From: Neodontobutis hainanensis
Taxonomy: Eukaryota; Chordata; Actinopteri; Gobiiformes; Odontobutidae
Assembly: GCA_024349245.1 (NCBI GenBank)
Contig: JALDNG010000022.1
Span: forward strand, 5,966,001-6,030,000
DNA length: 64,000 bases
Direction: 5' to 3'
The position numbers were made by a program, and so were the translations under genes. Under the pieces are notes generated by a model. It searched no databases. It was given only the letters and a program-made list of their open reading frames with translations, and was not told where the DNA came from. Positions 13,801-24,402 of this stretch are shown here, piece by piece. Position 1 is the first letter of the stretch; every line of letters begins with the position of its first letter.

Positions 13801-16800
13801 AGGATGCTCCCCTGTTAGCCTGACCTCCAATGAGAGAAGAAAACAGGACAGGGAGGGCAGGAAGGTAAAGAACTTTCTGGTACATATAATAATGCAAAAA
13901 TCTGTCATTGTCAAGAATTACCCTGACATCACCTTTCAGAAAGTTCAATCTTTTTCTTGTGTCTTTCTCCTTTGACTTGGTCCTCACCTTTCAGCTGGGT
14001 CCAATGGCAACAAATCAGCGAGCCAATTAAGGGGACACTAAAAGACGGATTAGCCTGGAACCTATTCATCGTACTCAACAGGCCTCCCCCCTGCCAATCT
14101 GCTCAGTGGGAAGTGGTTTTATAATTCACACTTTCGACACAGGATCAGAGGGTGCTCAGGTGTACAAGGCAACAGGCTTTGCAGTGACTGACAGTGTCCA
14201 AAGTGAAGGTCAAGTGTTTCAAGTGTCTACTTATTTACAGCATTGTCAGACTATCCCACTATATATTAAATCTGGCATGGTTGGTACTTGAAAACAGATT
14301 ATAATCAGGGCTTGACATTCATTTTTTTTGCTCACTGGCCACTGTGGCTAGTGGCTTTCAAAAGTTACTAGCCACTAGCTACAAAGGCCAATAATATATC
14401 TATATAAATATATCTATATAGATATCAAATGTACACAACTATCAGCTGATAGTTATGAGCACATATAGCTCATATATCTGGAAAAAATGAAGAGACCCCT
14501 GCAAAATTATCAGTTTCTCTGGTTTTACTATTTATAGGTATGTGTTTGGGTAAAATTTATATTTTTGTTTTATTCTATAAACTACTGACAACATTTTTCC
14601 CAAATTCCAAATAAAAATATTAAGTAATTTAGAGCATTTGTTTGCCGAAAACAACAACTGGTCAAAATACCAAAAAAGATGCAGTGTTGTCAGACTTGGA
14701 ATAATGGAAAGAAAATAAGTTCATTTTCATTTTTAAACAACACAATACTAATGTTTTAACTTAGGAAGAGTTCAGAAATCAATATTTGGAGGAATAACCC
14801 TGATTTTGAAACAGCTTTCATTCGTCTTGGCCATGCTCTCCACCAGTGGTCTCTTAATTTTTTCTAGAGTTTATGAAGACAAAAAAGAAATTACAAAAAA
14901 GGACCTTCTAATATATTAATTTAAGTGCTGGCATCTGATTGAACATGTACGTAGTGAGTTTGTTACCAGCCACAGCTGAAATCCACCTGCATTTAGCGGG
15001 TTGGTGGATGTTAATGACAAGCCTTGATAATAATCTTTGTATATTACAGTGGGTCCTCAAAATGAATATTGAGTTATATTTTTACCTAAAATTGGGTCTA
15101 CAAACACACAGTTATGTCTGTACCCTTAAAACAACAAGGTTGTATGTCCCCAAGTACCTGTCTGGTGCTACGGAAAGTGTACATGTGGTAGAGGATTGGA
15201 ATAAACTTCCGTTCGTACGCTGGGTTCAGGATGTCGCTATTAATTTTGAGGTTTTTGACCATCATATCCACCAGGTAGGTTCCCAACTCCAAAGTCACTA
15301 TGTAGGGCCAGTGGGACTCGCCGCCCCGCAGAGTGGGTCCTGCAGTGTGTTCTACCTCCAGCTGACACCATCGCTCTCTGGAAAGGACACTGTACACCTA
15401 GAGCCAGAGGAAAGGGAGATGGCTTTTTAAATTGAGGGATTTACACAGTTTTGTTGCAGTTAAACAAATGCACACACTATTGTTTGTCTTTTTAAAAAGG
15501 TTGGTTTGGGGCTTACTGCTTTACGTTTATCCTTTAAATGGAAGCATGAATATGTTAGTGTCAAATATCTGTAAAGCACAACATCTTAAATTAATAATCT
15601 AAGGTTATAACAACATGAAAAACAAGATAACAAGCTCAATTTGAACTACAAAGGGCTGCATGTAAAATACTTTTGAAAACAAACACCTCCACCAACTACC
15701 AGGTAGGAAGTGGGAACAATCTACTGAGTATAATGAGCTCTGGTTCATTATATTCTTGACGCATGAGTGTTTTCTCCTGTGTGCCAGCAATGTCAAAACA
15801 ATAGTAGACACTGAGATCTGCCATGTTTACATTCATTTGGTTTATACTCAATATAAAGATAATAATGTAGCCTTACAGAGTGTTTCTGGACATTCTTTAC
15901 CTCTGTGTCCTTGGCCAAAATGTCAGAGTAGGAGTTGTAAATCTTGCTCAGCTTTTGCACCATTTCATTCTGCTGCTTCTGTCTCACAGAGTAGTTCGTG
16001 TAGACTCTGCCGCCGATGTCCCTGGCCAAAATCTTTAGTGACTCTCCGCTGGGTGGCAGGTTGGCAACACTCTGGCGAGAGTAGGACAGGGTTCAAAAAG
16101 TTTAATGTATGACAAAACATTCAAGTATTACTTAGCTCGTCAGATTTTATGATGCTGCATGAAATTTTGATGCTTCAATCACAGTGGAAAATCAAAACAT
16201 CAGATTTGTCTCATCTGGCTGCATTTGATCAAAGCAGACTTCTTTTAGTTTTCTCTCTACTTTGATACTATTCAGCTGTAATAAAGCACTGTCAAAATGG
16301 TTTTCCAAACTAATATCCAAGTCAAAAATCTAAAATATCAATGTTTCAAATAGCAAAAGTACATGAAACCTACAGACATCCATACAAAAAAGCTGCTCTA
16401 AATTGCACTCAAAAAACCCTTTGGTCTTTAAATGTCTGTGTCCTGTACCATTACACTTAGCATTGGACTAAGTCAGGTGGGTTTTATTACCTGTATCATG
16501 ATGTCAACATACTCGCTGTCCTCCAGTAAACACAGATAGGGATAAAGGTTGAGCCTGTAGTCCTTGCTGTTGGTGTTTGCAAGGATCATTTTATTTTCCT
16601 TTAGAGCCTGAAGGAGGGTCTTATGCCATTGTGACCTCAGCTCTGCCAGCAACTTCCTCTGAAAGGACAATACAACTGGATATTAATAACTATAAACAAT
16701 CCGGCAGCCACAATAGTTCAGTTGCATTCTAAACATTTGTCAGGGCTACAGCTCAAGTACACAATACTGTGAGGTGTCTATATTTCAATTTCACTCTTTA

Positions 16801-19800
16801 GTTGAAGGGTTTTTAGTCTGCCTTTAGCAGTGACAGTCTGCAGATAGAGAGGTGACGTTTTCTCTAGAGACCTCCATTACAATGCATTATTATTCTACTC
16901 TGGCTCTGTGTAAATACTCCCTGATCACCAGGGACTGTTAGACCGCTTGCTTCCCACATAGACCATCTGCAATGGCAGATGATCCTCTAAATGCCAGAGT
17001 AAGAAAGGAGGCACAAAATAATGTTTTCTCTGTTTTGCCACACCTATGACCAGTGTTATTTCCGAATTTGACAAAAATAACAAATTACAAAAACTGAGGA
17101 TACCCATTTCATGTATTGGTAAGAATGTAAATATGTTTTAAGTCATCTTCCCCCTCAGCACAGTAAGTATAGCTTATGGCTAAAAGAAAATAAACATTTA
17201 ATAAGTGTGTTTTACCATTTTGGCCATGTTTTCAGTGACAGGTTTAGAAGCCTCCACAGAGTCAATGGTGACAGTGCAGGCCTGTTCCATGTTAAGCTGC
17301 TGCTTAAAACGCTCCTGCAGTTCCTGTTTAGTGAAGTCCAGTTTGGGATAGTGGTGCTCCATCTTCTAAAGCACAAAGCACAAGACAGACAGATTATTTA
17401 GGTTTTATATTGTGCTATTGTTGGGGAAACAATCTTGTGATCCAATCAGCCAAGGTTCAGGACAGAGAGCAGATAAATTCACGAGGCCAGTCACCAAAAG
17501 CCAAATCGTAAACCAATCTTAGAGCGCTGCCAAGGGAGAATTAATCTAAACTTCAAAAACCCTGCCACACTATCTTTGAGAGTCGGTCACAACAGTTGCA
17601 ATGCTTTGCATTGAGCAAGAGGTCAACAAACATTTGACATTTGACATACAATGCCCAGCCAAAGAAAAAGTAATACACGCTAAGATTTTCTTGGAACACT
17701 TTCTACCGTTCTTGCATGTATTCATTTTGACATCGTTATGAGTGTGGTCTTAGTTGTGGGATAGACAGCAGAAGGAACTGTAACGTTCAGTATGACTTAA
17801 GTATTTCCCAATACCTCACAACTTGGGGAGAAAAGGGTCACTTTGTTCAAATCAAAAGTCAGTGGTTAGCAAGTAAAAAAATCAAGAGACAATTGCATCA
17901 ATAACATCAGTTAAGTAGCCTTCACTTTCACTGTTTTTAGGGTATTACTGAGCTATAACTAACGTCAAAAAACACAGAGGGCGCTTTGTTGCAACATAAG
18001 CAATTATGAAAATGTGATAAAGCACATTGACATATGGGTCAATGTTTTGACAAAAAACTGAAAAAAAGTGTCAGTTAAAAGAATACCAAGCAATCTCTTG
18101 CGACAAGCTGAAACCTGATCAAACTGCATTTTGTACGAACTACATTTTAATCAAAATTCAAACAACAAACATATTCTAATGAGACTGTGTGTCTGCTGCA
18201 AACAGTGATTTAAACCCCTCGAGAGACCAGCCAGCCCTCTGTTATCATGTGGACCAGTTATTTGGACAGCCTTCCCATCTGTAAATAACTCTGCCAAAAT
18301 GTTACAGTCAATTCACCAAGCGACTAGTTAACCAGCCTTCCAATCACAGGCATGAGTAAGGATGCAAGGAAGCAAGGATACGTGACATGTTCTAGGCTGA
18401 ACTTTCATATTTAAATACAAGGCCTGTTTCTCTCAACACACATCCAAGTCTACAATAAGGCAAAGCCGAATGTGTCAGGACCAAAGAAAATGAAGTACGT
18501 GATGAGGTTAAAAATAGCACAATTGTACAAAAAGCTGTTAATGAATCATGTGAGACTGAATGGGGGAAGGGAAGTGGGAAAAGGAGGAGAGGTGAGAGAA
18601 AGAGACTCAAAAGGAAAGCACAGGACCCATTAGGAAGCAGAGTTGGCACACTATAAATAGGCCAGAGCCTGTCTGAGCCTGGCTGTGAAGGGGTGGCAAT
18701 CAAATCTTGGGAGGCACGCTGGAGATCTCTGACAGCTTCCCTAGCTCTGTGATGGTGTAATACCCAAAACATACACAAGGATAAGTGATTAAAATACCCT
18801 ATGACTGTAAATATATAAGGCAAAGTGCAAATCGGATTTGTTTTTTGGCATTAAACTAAAGGATCCTGTTACCTGTGTGTAGTAGTCCTGCACCAGCGGA
18901 GGGTAGTGCTGATTTGCATCCGTGTTGAGGTTTGGCTGGTAGTCAGGATGAATGGCGTGTATGGCTTTCAGGACCATGTCTCTCTCATCTTTTCGGAAAA
19001 CACATCGGCTGAACAGATCGTCCACAGAAAGGCCATCCTCATCCATCTGGCTCAGGCACCTGGATGATACAACACAACAGGTTTTTATTGAGATCATATT
19101 GTTGTAGGTTATGCTCTTTTTTTATTACTGGAGAGACACCAAAACCAGACACTGAACAAATATTCCAGGATTTGGACTCAAAAATACAATGGGCTTAAAT
19201 TGTTGGAGTTGGCAACAAAATGGATTTTCAGCAAATAAATGCTGCTATAATTTAAGAAGCATTAAAAATGTAGCTATAATAGTACAATCTGCTTAAACAT
19301 AGTTATTACTTTACGCTGTGTGATTTTTGCAGGATTTAGTTAGTTGTAGAAGTACTGTGGCAGAACAGACTTTGGATTCAGTGCACAATCTTCTGACCTC
19401 TGACCTGCCTATGATGTGGGATATAGAAAATTATATCACTCACATTGCCCTGATTAATTTAAAATAATGCCTTTGTTGTAGTGGCACGCAGTAACAGAAT
19501 ATCAATGATGCATATGCACATTAGGTATTAAGTTTAATGCAGAGGTAGATGAACATGGTAGACAAGTGAAAGGTAAAGAATAATGTGAAAGATCTCATTG
19601 AGAGCCTTCTCCACTTCTCAATGAGAGGTTTTATTGCATTCCCAATGCAAATAATTGATGAATGTTTTCAGCTTAGTTAATTGTAAAAGCATGGTATTTG
19701 TTCTCATTAATTATAGAATATGATACATAATCTAATATTCTGCATACACATGGACTGTTTTCTTCCATCTGAAAATAATTGTAACTATAACAAACTGGAC

Positions 19801-22800
19801 AGTGTGCATGAATTTCTAAACTTATCATCACTGACCAAAATGTCGGTTGTATGTGATGCTATGAGTCTGTAGTAGGGCGGCACAATATCGGGAGAAAGAG
19901 TGAGCATTTAATATTGCGATACTATTGCGACTTATGATATTGGCATTGCAAAAGTTCAACTGAATTCAAATATTCTGACATTTTGTGCTCCGGCCACGGT
20001 CACTGTCTTCACACTGAACACAATAACATCATTAAAATTCAAGTAGTTCTTTATTATTGCTGATAATGCAACTAATGCAAAAAAAAAATTAATCTCTAAA
20101 ATGTAATTAGAGAATTGTGCCTCCCCTTTGGCCTGGTGGACTAAACTTTTAAGTGTGTAAGCTAAAACACCATATTCATCATTGCTATAAGAGAGCTTTG
20201 CGAGGACACACTGCTCTCTAGAGGTGCACAACACAGCAGCATGTCTTAGGGAGTTGAGTGAAAGCCATTTGTCATGAGAGACCTCCGCTTTACCCTGCAC
20301 ACCTTCTCCTCAAGACAATTATAAATAACAGAGTGCCAATTACATTCTGGTGCAAACCCTGGCTCAGCAGCTTCCTCAAACCTAGTTTAATCAGAGACAA
20401 GCAGGGTTCTCCTGCAGAAGAAGAACGGCTATAACAAAGGCAAACTGTTTTAGGAATTAGACATTCAGATGTGAAGTAAATATTGGGAAGTATTTATAGA
20501 AGAGCAGGCCTACTTTCCGTCACCCTTGCAAGGAGTCAACTGTGATGCCATGTGCAATTTCGGTTGGAGTAAATGAGGGCGCCTTGAACAAAAGGAGGAT
20601 TAGTGTGGGTGCTGGCAGTGTGGTCCAAATGAACAAAAAGGGCAAAGAGGTTGAAAGATAGAGCATACTCAGCCTGGTGAGTGTTCTGCTGCACCCAAGG
20701 GAGAAAAGAGCTGTGGGAGACAGAGCACTTACAAAGGCAAAACTTCAAGGCATAAGTGTTAATTGTGCATGGGTCTGTAAAAACAGAGGACAGCTTACAA
20801 AAAGAAAGCATTCTATAAGAAAAGTGCAAGAGTCAGTGTATTTTATGCACATATAAAAACGAAACAACTTGACAAATTATATTTTAGGTGTCAGAAAAAC
20901 TGGAGAGAGTGAGGTTAAAAGGTAATGGCGTGTAAAGAAAAGTCTGCTTGTTTTAAGCCTGAGAACCAATGTCATAAGAGAATCTTCTTACAATAATTAA
21001 TGGACCAACCAGAAGCCTACCACAAACGACTGCCCTATCACATGTCCTGCTATTATCTAACGCAGCATAGGGCAATGTCCCAGAGGTGCACAAGTGTGTG
21101 TATGTGACTGCGGTTTGCTGATTGGAGCTCATGGCGCTCTCCAGTAAGTATTCAAGACTGCAGTGACTCAGGAGGTCGCTCTTCTCATCACTTGTTTAGC
21201 AGAGTCATGACAGAGGAGTGCTGTTTGGATGTAGCACCAAAAATCGATGCTAATTTTATTCACAGACAGTTACTTTTGGTGTCTATACCTTTACCTTTAG
21301 GACACAAACCTTGCCGTTGTACCATGCATGTTTAAATAATTTTTACTGTGTCTGAATGTGACCCATTAAGCTTTGCATGGTTAATCCAGTCAATAATTTT
21401 AAGAGTACACTGACATTTCCAAAACAACTACTAATACGTTAACTTAGAAGTAATTTGTCAGGATGGCCTACTTGCTGCTAAACTGGGGTACTGCTGCAAT
21501 CAAGGTTGTTCCTGACGAAGGAACTTACTTTGCACAAATATATCACACACAGCACAAAGCGTGTCGGTTAGGGTCCCGCCACTCTGTTACACTTTAATTA
21601 AGCCTGTCTCTTGTCATCGACCTCTAGTGAGACTTATTAACACTTCTGTGAGGTAGCTATGGGAAAAACATCATTAAATAATACAGGCATCAGCATATGA
21701 AAGTTGCTATGGAAACAAAGGTGAAAAAAATGAGAGATGGGCAATAAGGTGTTGCAATTGTTGTAACTCTACAACAAAATTATTTATATATAGTAAACAT
21801 ACAAAGTAAGAGGCAAATATGACTAAATAATTGTAAGACAAAGCTTTTCTCAAAAACAAAAACCACAAGCAATAATAAAATCTTTATCAGTGCCCTACAC
21901 AAAATACTGCACTTGTTCTACTAGACAAGAATATGAATATGACTACAGAGCAACAAACACAAAATGCACAATATAATAACAATAAAGTCTTGGATACATT
22001 TATCATCAAAAGGAAGAACTTGTTTAAGGTTAGTTGTAAAAAGTGAAATATTAGGAAAGTGTGACCCCTGCTGGTAAGCTCCAGCTTTCGCACTCAAAGT
22101 CATAAAATAAACTATTTTATACCTCCAACCAGAATTTGCTCTCTAGTACTTAAATTACAAAATAATATTTTTTTTCATAACTATTATTTAAAAAAATCTG
22201 AGAATGGGTGTACTGTACATACCTAGTGATGACTCGTGGAGAGCAGTCAGCATTGCGACCCATACACTCCAGCGCTGCACAGTAGGATCCCAGGTTTGCC
22301 TTTAGACCTGCTTCCTCCAACAGAATAAATATGCGGCCAATATGATTTAATGTACCCTGAGAAGACAAAAAAGTGGAATTATACATAATTCTTAACACAT
22401 TGAAACCAAGCACAAAAAAAAAATTAAAATAAGAAAACTCACCTTTTTTGCCCAGACCCTCATCATAATGTTGTAGATGTCTGTATTAAGATGTTTACGC
22501 CGACTCATAACTCGATGCTGGCTGAGCAGGAAACAGTGTGCACGCTCAATGTCCCCCACAAAAACACAGGCCTCCAGGTAAGAGTGGATGCTCTGCTGAA
22601 TGTCTGCGCATGTGCCGTTCTCCTGAACTGTTTCTGTGGTGTTTGAGGACGTCCACTGACTCAACTTTTGATTCAGTCGTTTCTCCAGTTCCTCAGCCTC
22701 AGCCAGGACTTTTGCTCTGCCCTCGGCCTGCGACATCATATGTTTTTGATCTGGCTCAGTCAGATTAGGATTTTTTAAACGATTCTTATTTCCTTTAGAA

Positions 22801-24355
22801 GCTTTCTGTGACAATGCTGTTGTCCCAGCTGCAGTAGTGGAAGTAACTGTTAAAGACACTGCAGCCCGGATTTCATCAGACAATTTTAGCCGGCCAGATT
22901 TTTTCTTTTTAGCTGCGGTAGATATAGTTTTGTGTGATGTACCAGGAAGCATTTGGCTGCCTTTGCTAACGTTTGTGTCTTTAACCTTCTTTTGTATGTT
23001 TTTTTGGAGATGTTGCTCTTTCTTAAGTTTGTTCTTCTTCTTCTCCTGAGATAATTTCTCCATCCAGCGGCTCAGTTGAGATTTAGAAGATGATTTGGCA
23101 ATAGACTTGCATGATTTAGGTAGGTCCGGTTTTGCCTGAGGTTGACCTTTGAGACATTTAGCAGATGAAGTCCCCGTTTCAGAGGAGGGGGCTGAAACAA
23201 ACTGGACTTTTGCATGTTGGACATCTAAAATGACGTCAGATTGGAGCTGCTGGATCCTGGCTTCAAGTACTAAAAAACACAACAAAGGCAATGAGTCTCT
23301 TTTCTTGGCAGTGTAATGAACTACAGACAGCACTGTATATTGCTACTGCGATAGTTCAGTACTTTGAAAATGATGGCTAAAAGACAGCTAATGTATTAGA
23401 TAGTCAGCACACGCCTGTTTTGGACACACATGTGCACCTCAGGAGCAATGTCGCAACATGAAGCCTTGAAAATGGGAGTATGCTATATTCTAACTATGTA
23501 TTTATTCTACGTATGTAATCAGTGAACTAAAGGTAACTAAAGCCCCTTTTACGAAATATTGGGACTCTCCTTTAAACCAATACAGAGCAGGCATCTTCAG
23601 GACAAGACAGAAATCTGTGACTAGTGGCATGTTAATTTCTAAAAGGACTTTTAAAAGGGTATAGGTGCCATGGAACAGAACAGACACTATTTTATATTAT
23701 TGCACTGTTGCACAATGTAGACATTATTTCAGTGTAGTGTATTAGATGAATACAATTTTGAACAATATAAGAAAAGCTTACCGTCAACCAAAGACTGTTC
23801 TAGTGAACGTTTCTTTATATTTTCTGCCTTGGGAATAAGACATGATGCGTTTCTTCTTTGCAAGTTTAAAGATGTTTCTGAAAATAAACATTAGAAGAGG
23901 AAAAAAGTTAAATACTTTACAATTGTTTGCTCACTATAACTAACTTGGAATATGCATATTGCCTTTAATAAAATTCTAAATTGATTTACATACAACAATG
24001 ACATTAACCTCGTTGTCGACTAAGGAAATGAGATATGGCGCATGGAAAAGCCGAGGACCAAACTAGCATCCTTCAAGATTGTAATAAATATTCAGTTTAA
24101 CAGTTCCCTTTCAAAGTAACTCGATGGGAGTGTAACCCACGGTGTAAACTTTTCTCAAACACACTACCACAGGGCAGTTCAGGTTATGGTACAGAGTGTA
24201 TCCTTCAGCTTACCTGTTATTCGTCTCAAGGTGTCGTTTCTAATCGAGAGACAAAGCGGACAGCAGTTCACAGAAGAAGCACGTACAGCACACCTTTCCA
24301 ACAACAAGCGACTGTTCACATATTTGGTGAAGGCACATACTCTCAGAAGTGACAT
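1799..24355 (-). CDS. polrmt: polrmt, mitochondrial DNA-directed RNA polymerase (16 exons, 3' end off window)
   Basis: Single-subunit, T7-phage-like RNA polymerase that transcribes mitochondrial DNA and makes replication primers in the matrix. Coding exons on the minus strand, in order: 24355-24214, 23877-23782, 23269-22443, 22356-22223, 19059-18873, 17365-17216, 16658-16491, 16071-15901, 15397-15158, 13276-12491, 12270-12148, 11531-11409, 10585-10406, 9521-9435, 8160-8047, 1851-1799. All joins are GT-AG and keep one frame, giving 1193 complete codons. Order of parts: Arg-rich targeting peptide (1 to about 45), Lys-rich N-terminal extension, PPR-type region (about 300-400), N-terminal domain, then the polymerase domain with MDFRGRTYP, motif A DGSCNGLQHYAALGRD (Asp1009, human Asp922) and motif B (Lys1078 and Tyr1086, human Lys991 and Tyr999). 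The offset to human is a constant 87 residues across these sites. Motif C (HDCYWTH) and the C-terminus, about 120 residues, lie beyond the left edge. Confidence 0.96.
1852..8046 (-). other. polrmt intron 15 (6.2 kb), no further gene seen
   Basis: By far the longest polrmt intron in the window. It holds a poly-T tract near 2582-2600 and a short (CA)n at about 2710-2726. A slightly GC-richer patch at 3290-3550 has an open frame that matches nothing I know. I see no splice-flanked exon with recognisable protein content on either strand. Confidence 0.6.
8047..8160 (-). CDS. polrmt: polrmt exon 15
   Basis: 114 bp, phase 0, residues 1139-1176. It encodes DWLTESARLISKSGHTVEWV then TPLGLPIIQPYHRKRNQV (human HWLTESARLISHMGSVVEWV and TPLGVPVIQPY). 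Donor GTAAGT. The 157-bp repeat at 8218-8374 lies 57 bp outside its acceptor, in intron 14. Confidence 0.97.
8218..8374. repeat. Direct/inverted/direct (A-A'-A) repeat with 44-bp hairpin arms
   Basis: Positions 8218-8261 and 8276-8319 are perfect inverted copies with a 14-base loop. Positions 8227-8280 and 8321-8374 are perfect 54-base direct copies. The same unit therefore occurs forward, reversed and forward again within 157 bp, inside polrmt intron 14 close to the acceptor of exon 15. A replication template switch, or a foldback insertion followed by duplication, would give this layout. No coding role is implied. Confidence 0.95.
9435..9521 (-). CDS. polrmt: polrmt exon 14
   Basis: 87 bp, phase 0, residues 1110-1138. 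It encodes EYVWEASHYLVRLVFSGLKE then MFTGTREIQ (human EFVWEASHYLVRQVFKSLQE and MFSGTRAIQ). Acceptor CTCTTTAG and donor GTGGGT. Confidence 0.97.
10406..10585 (-). CDS. polrmt: polrmt exon 13: fingers, motif B
   Basis: 180 bp, phase 0, residues 1050-1109. It contains the motif B helix RKVVKQTVMTVVYGVTRYGG with the nucleotide-binding Lys1078 and Tyr1086, then RLQIEKRLKEIDEFPK. It is essentially identical to the human segment. Confidence 0.98.
11409..11531 (-). CDS. polrmt: polrmt exon 12: catalytic motif A
   Basis: 123 bp, phase 0, residues 1009-1049. It begins exactly at DGSCNGLQHYAALGRD; Asp1009 is the metal-binding catalytic Asp (human Asp922). It continues to LPQDVYSGVAQQ. The donor is the less usual GTCAGC, but the frame and the match to human VPQDVYSGVAAQ leave little doubt. 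Confidence 0.97.
12148..12270 (-). CDS. polrmt: polrmt exon 11: palm, ahead of motif A
   Basis: 123 bp, phase 0, residues 968-1008. It encodes KNWWMNADEPWQALACCMEI and ends SHFPVHQ, directly ahead of motif A in exon 12 (human WWMGAEEPWQTLACCMEVANAV and SHLPVHQ). Confidence 0.97.
12491..13276 (-). CDS. polrmt: polrmt exon 10: thumb/palm start of the polymerase domain
   Basis: 786 bp, the second largest exon, residues 706-967. Landmarks in order: VIPMLCPPVPWTSVKFGAYL, LLTPTKLMRTLDGATQHEAL, NQLGNCAWRINKP, VFWFPHSMDFRGRTYPCPPY, FNHLGSDVTRAILVFAEGKP and WLKIHLVNLTGLKKR. All are near-identical to human POLRMT. MDFRGRTYP belongs to the conserved core of the T7-like polymerase fold. Donor GTAAGT. 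Confidence 0.97.
14309..14400. repeat. Imperfect stem-loop repeat fragment
   Basis: Starts with CAGGGCTTGACATT and holds complementary blocks GCTAGTGGCT and AGCCACTAGC around a short spacer. It resembles interspersed repeats common in teleost introns; I cannot name the family. It lies directly ahead of the Tc1-type MITE. Confidence 0.4.
14478..14867 (-). mobile_element. Internally deleted Tc1/mariner-like element (MITE) in polrmt intron 9
   Basis: About 390 bp bounded by inverted ends. The left end CTGGAAAAAATGAAGAGACC and the right end GGTCTCTTAATTTTTTCTAG pair at 18 of 20 positions when one is reversed. The interior matches, as I recall it, the 3' part of a Tc1-like transposon widespread in fish (blocks such as GGTTTTACTATTTATAGGTA and AGTTCAGAAATCAATATTTG). 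No transposase reading frame remains, so it is a non-autonomous remnant. Confidence 0.75.
15158..15397 (-). CDS. polrmt: polrmt exon 9: N-terminal domain, junction to polymerase domain
   Basis: 240 bp, phase 0, residues 626-705. It encodes LELGTYLVDMMVKNLKI and RKFIPILYHMYTFRSTRQ, matching human MELGKLLAEMLVQ and RLVPVLYHVYSFRNVQQ. Confidence 0.95.
15901..16071 (-). CDS. polrmt: polrmt exon 8: N-terminal domain
   Basis: 171 bp, phase 0, residues 569-625. It encodes LPPSGESLKILARDIGGRVY, matching human LPAQGESFTTLARELSARTF, then a helical Gln-rich section ending SDILAKDTE. Two possible AG acceptors lie two bases apart; only the use of AG at 16073-16072 keeps frame with exon 7. Confidence 0.94.
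16491..16658 (-). CDS. polrmt: polrmt exon 7: N-terminal domain
   Basis: 168 bp, phase 0 at both ends, residues 513-568. It encodes RSQWHKTLLQALKENK and YRLNLYPYLCLLEDSEYVDI, matching human RDQWEKALCRALRETK and RFSLYPFLCLLDEREVVRM. Confidence 0.95.
17216..17365 (-). CDS. polrmt: polrmt exon 6: N-terminal domain
   Basis: 150 bp, phase 0 at both ends, residues 463-512. It contains HYPKLDFTKQELQERFKQQL and then NMEQACTVTIDSVE, matching human SYPKLHLPLKTLQCLFEKQL and HMELASRVCVVSVE. Confidence 0.94.
18873..19059 (-). CDS. polrmt: polrmt exon 5: end of PPR region, N-terminal domain
   Basis: 187 bp; its first base completes the Arg codon split with exon 4. It encodes CLSQMDEDGLSVDDLFSRCV, then FRKDERDMVLKAIHAIHPDY, matching human CLEQMSQEGLKLQALF and SEEDRATVLKAVHKVKP. 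Intron 4, between it and exon 4, is 3.2 kb. Confidence 0.94.
19060..22222 (-). other. polrmt intron 4 (3.2 kb), no other gene seen
   Basis: Apart from the possible transposon end at 19870-19945 and a CTCF-like motif at 22062-22076, I see no coding exon or RNA gene here. Confidence 0.55.
19870..19945. repeat. Possible DNA-transposon end fragment
   Basis: The block AGGGCGGCACAATATCG, followed by repeated ATATTGCGATA-like words, resembles a very common teleost repeat end. Only one end is visible, so this is a weak call. It lies in polrmt intron 4. Confidence 0.3.
22223..22356 (-). CDS. polrmt: polrmt exon 4: PPR region
   Basis: 134 bp, phase 0 in and phase 2 out; residues 356-399 plus two bases. 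It encodes GRIFILLEEAGLKANLGSYC and AALECMGR, close to human VLFMVKDAGLTPDLLSYAAALQCMGR. Only 86 bp separate it from exon 3, the shortest intron of the gene. Confidence 0.94.
22443..23269 (-). CDS. polrmt: polrmt exon 3: Lys-rich N-terminal extension and start of PPR region
   Basis: 827 bp, residues 80-355. It opens with VLEARIQQLQ, which aligns with human VLQARVRQLQ. A low-complexity Lys/Ser/Thr-rich section follows, with coiled-coil-like runs such as EKLSQEKKKNKLKKEQ. It ends in a helical segment (DIERAHCFLLSQHRV, then LNTDIYNIMMRVWAKK) matching the first PPR helices of human POLRMT (LDMYNAVMLGWARQ). Donor is GTGAGT. Confidence 0.93.
23782..23877 (-). CDS. polrmt: polrmt exon 2
   Basis: 96 bp, phase 1 at both ends, residues 48-79. 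Acceptor is TTTATTTTCAG and donor GTAAGC. It encodes a basic linker (TSLNLQRRNASCLIPKAEN, then IKKRSLEQSLVD) running from the targeting peptide into the N-terminal extension. Sequence here is poorly conserved in the family, so the call rests on splice phase and position. Confidence 0.85.
24214..24355 (-). CDS. polrmt: polrmt exon 1: start codon and mitochondrial targeting peptide
   Basis: Codes residues 1-47 plus one base; donor GTAAGC. The peptide begins MSLLRVCAFTKYVNSRLLLE and is rich in Arg, Leu, Ser and Cys, with just one Glu and one Asp, as expected for a matrix-targeting presequence. This ATG was chosen because it opens the frame that splices in phase with exon 2; the three ATGs just upstream each meet a stop within seven codons. 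Confidence 0.9.
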
Positions 24356-24400
24356 GTTGACATGTTATAACCACATTACTTCTCCGCACTAGGCCGCCAT
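24343..24400 (-). promoter_or_regulatory. polrmt: Three short upstream ORFs ahead of the polrmt start codon
   Basis: On the minus strand, ATG GCG GCC TAG occupies 24400-24389 and ATG TGG TTA TAA occupies 24376-24365. A seven-codon frame, 24363-24343, overlaps the main ATG at 24355 in another frame. If transcription starts upstream of 24400, all three ATGs would be met before the polrmt start, suggesting leaky scanning or reinitiation. If the start site lies inside this stretch, fewer count. Confidence 0.7.
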
Positions 24401-24402
24401 GT
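24391..24402 (-). promoter_or_regulatory. polrmt: YY1-like site at the polrmt 5' end
   Basis: The minus strand reads AACATGGCGGCC, close to the YY1 consensus AANATGGCGGC. YY1 sites near the start are common in nuclear genes for mitochondrial proteins. The ATG here is the first uORF, not the polrmt start. Confidence 0.55.

Noticed and set aside
18392..18823. 143-codon minus-strand open frame
   Set aside because: It lies in polrmt intron 5, is rich in Leu/Ser/Phe as expected of unselected sequence, and reads into exon 5 flank without a usable splice pattern.
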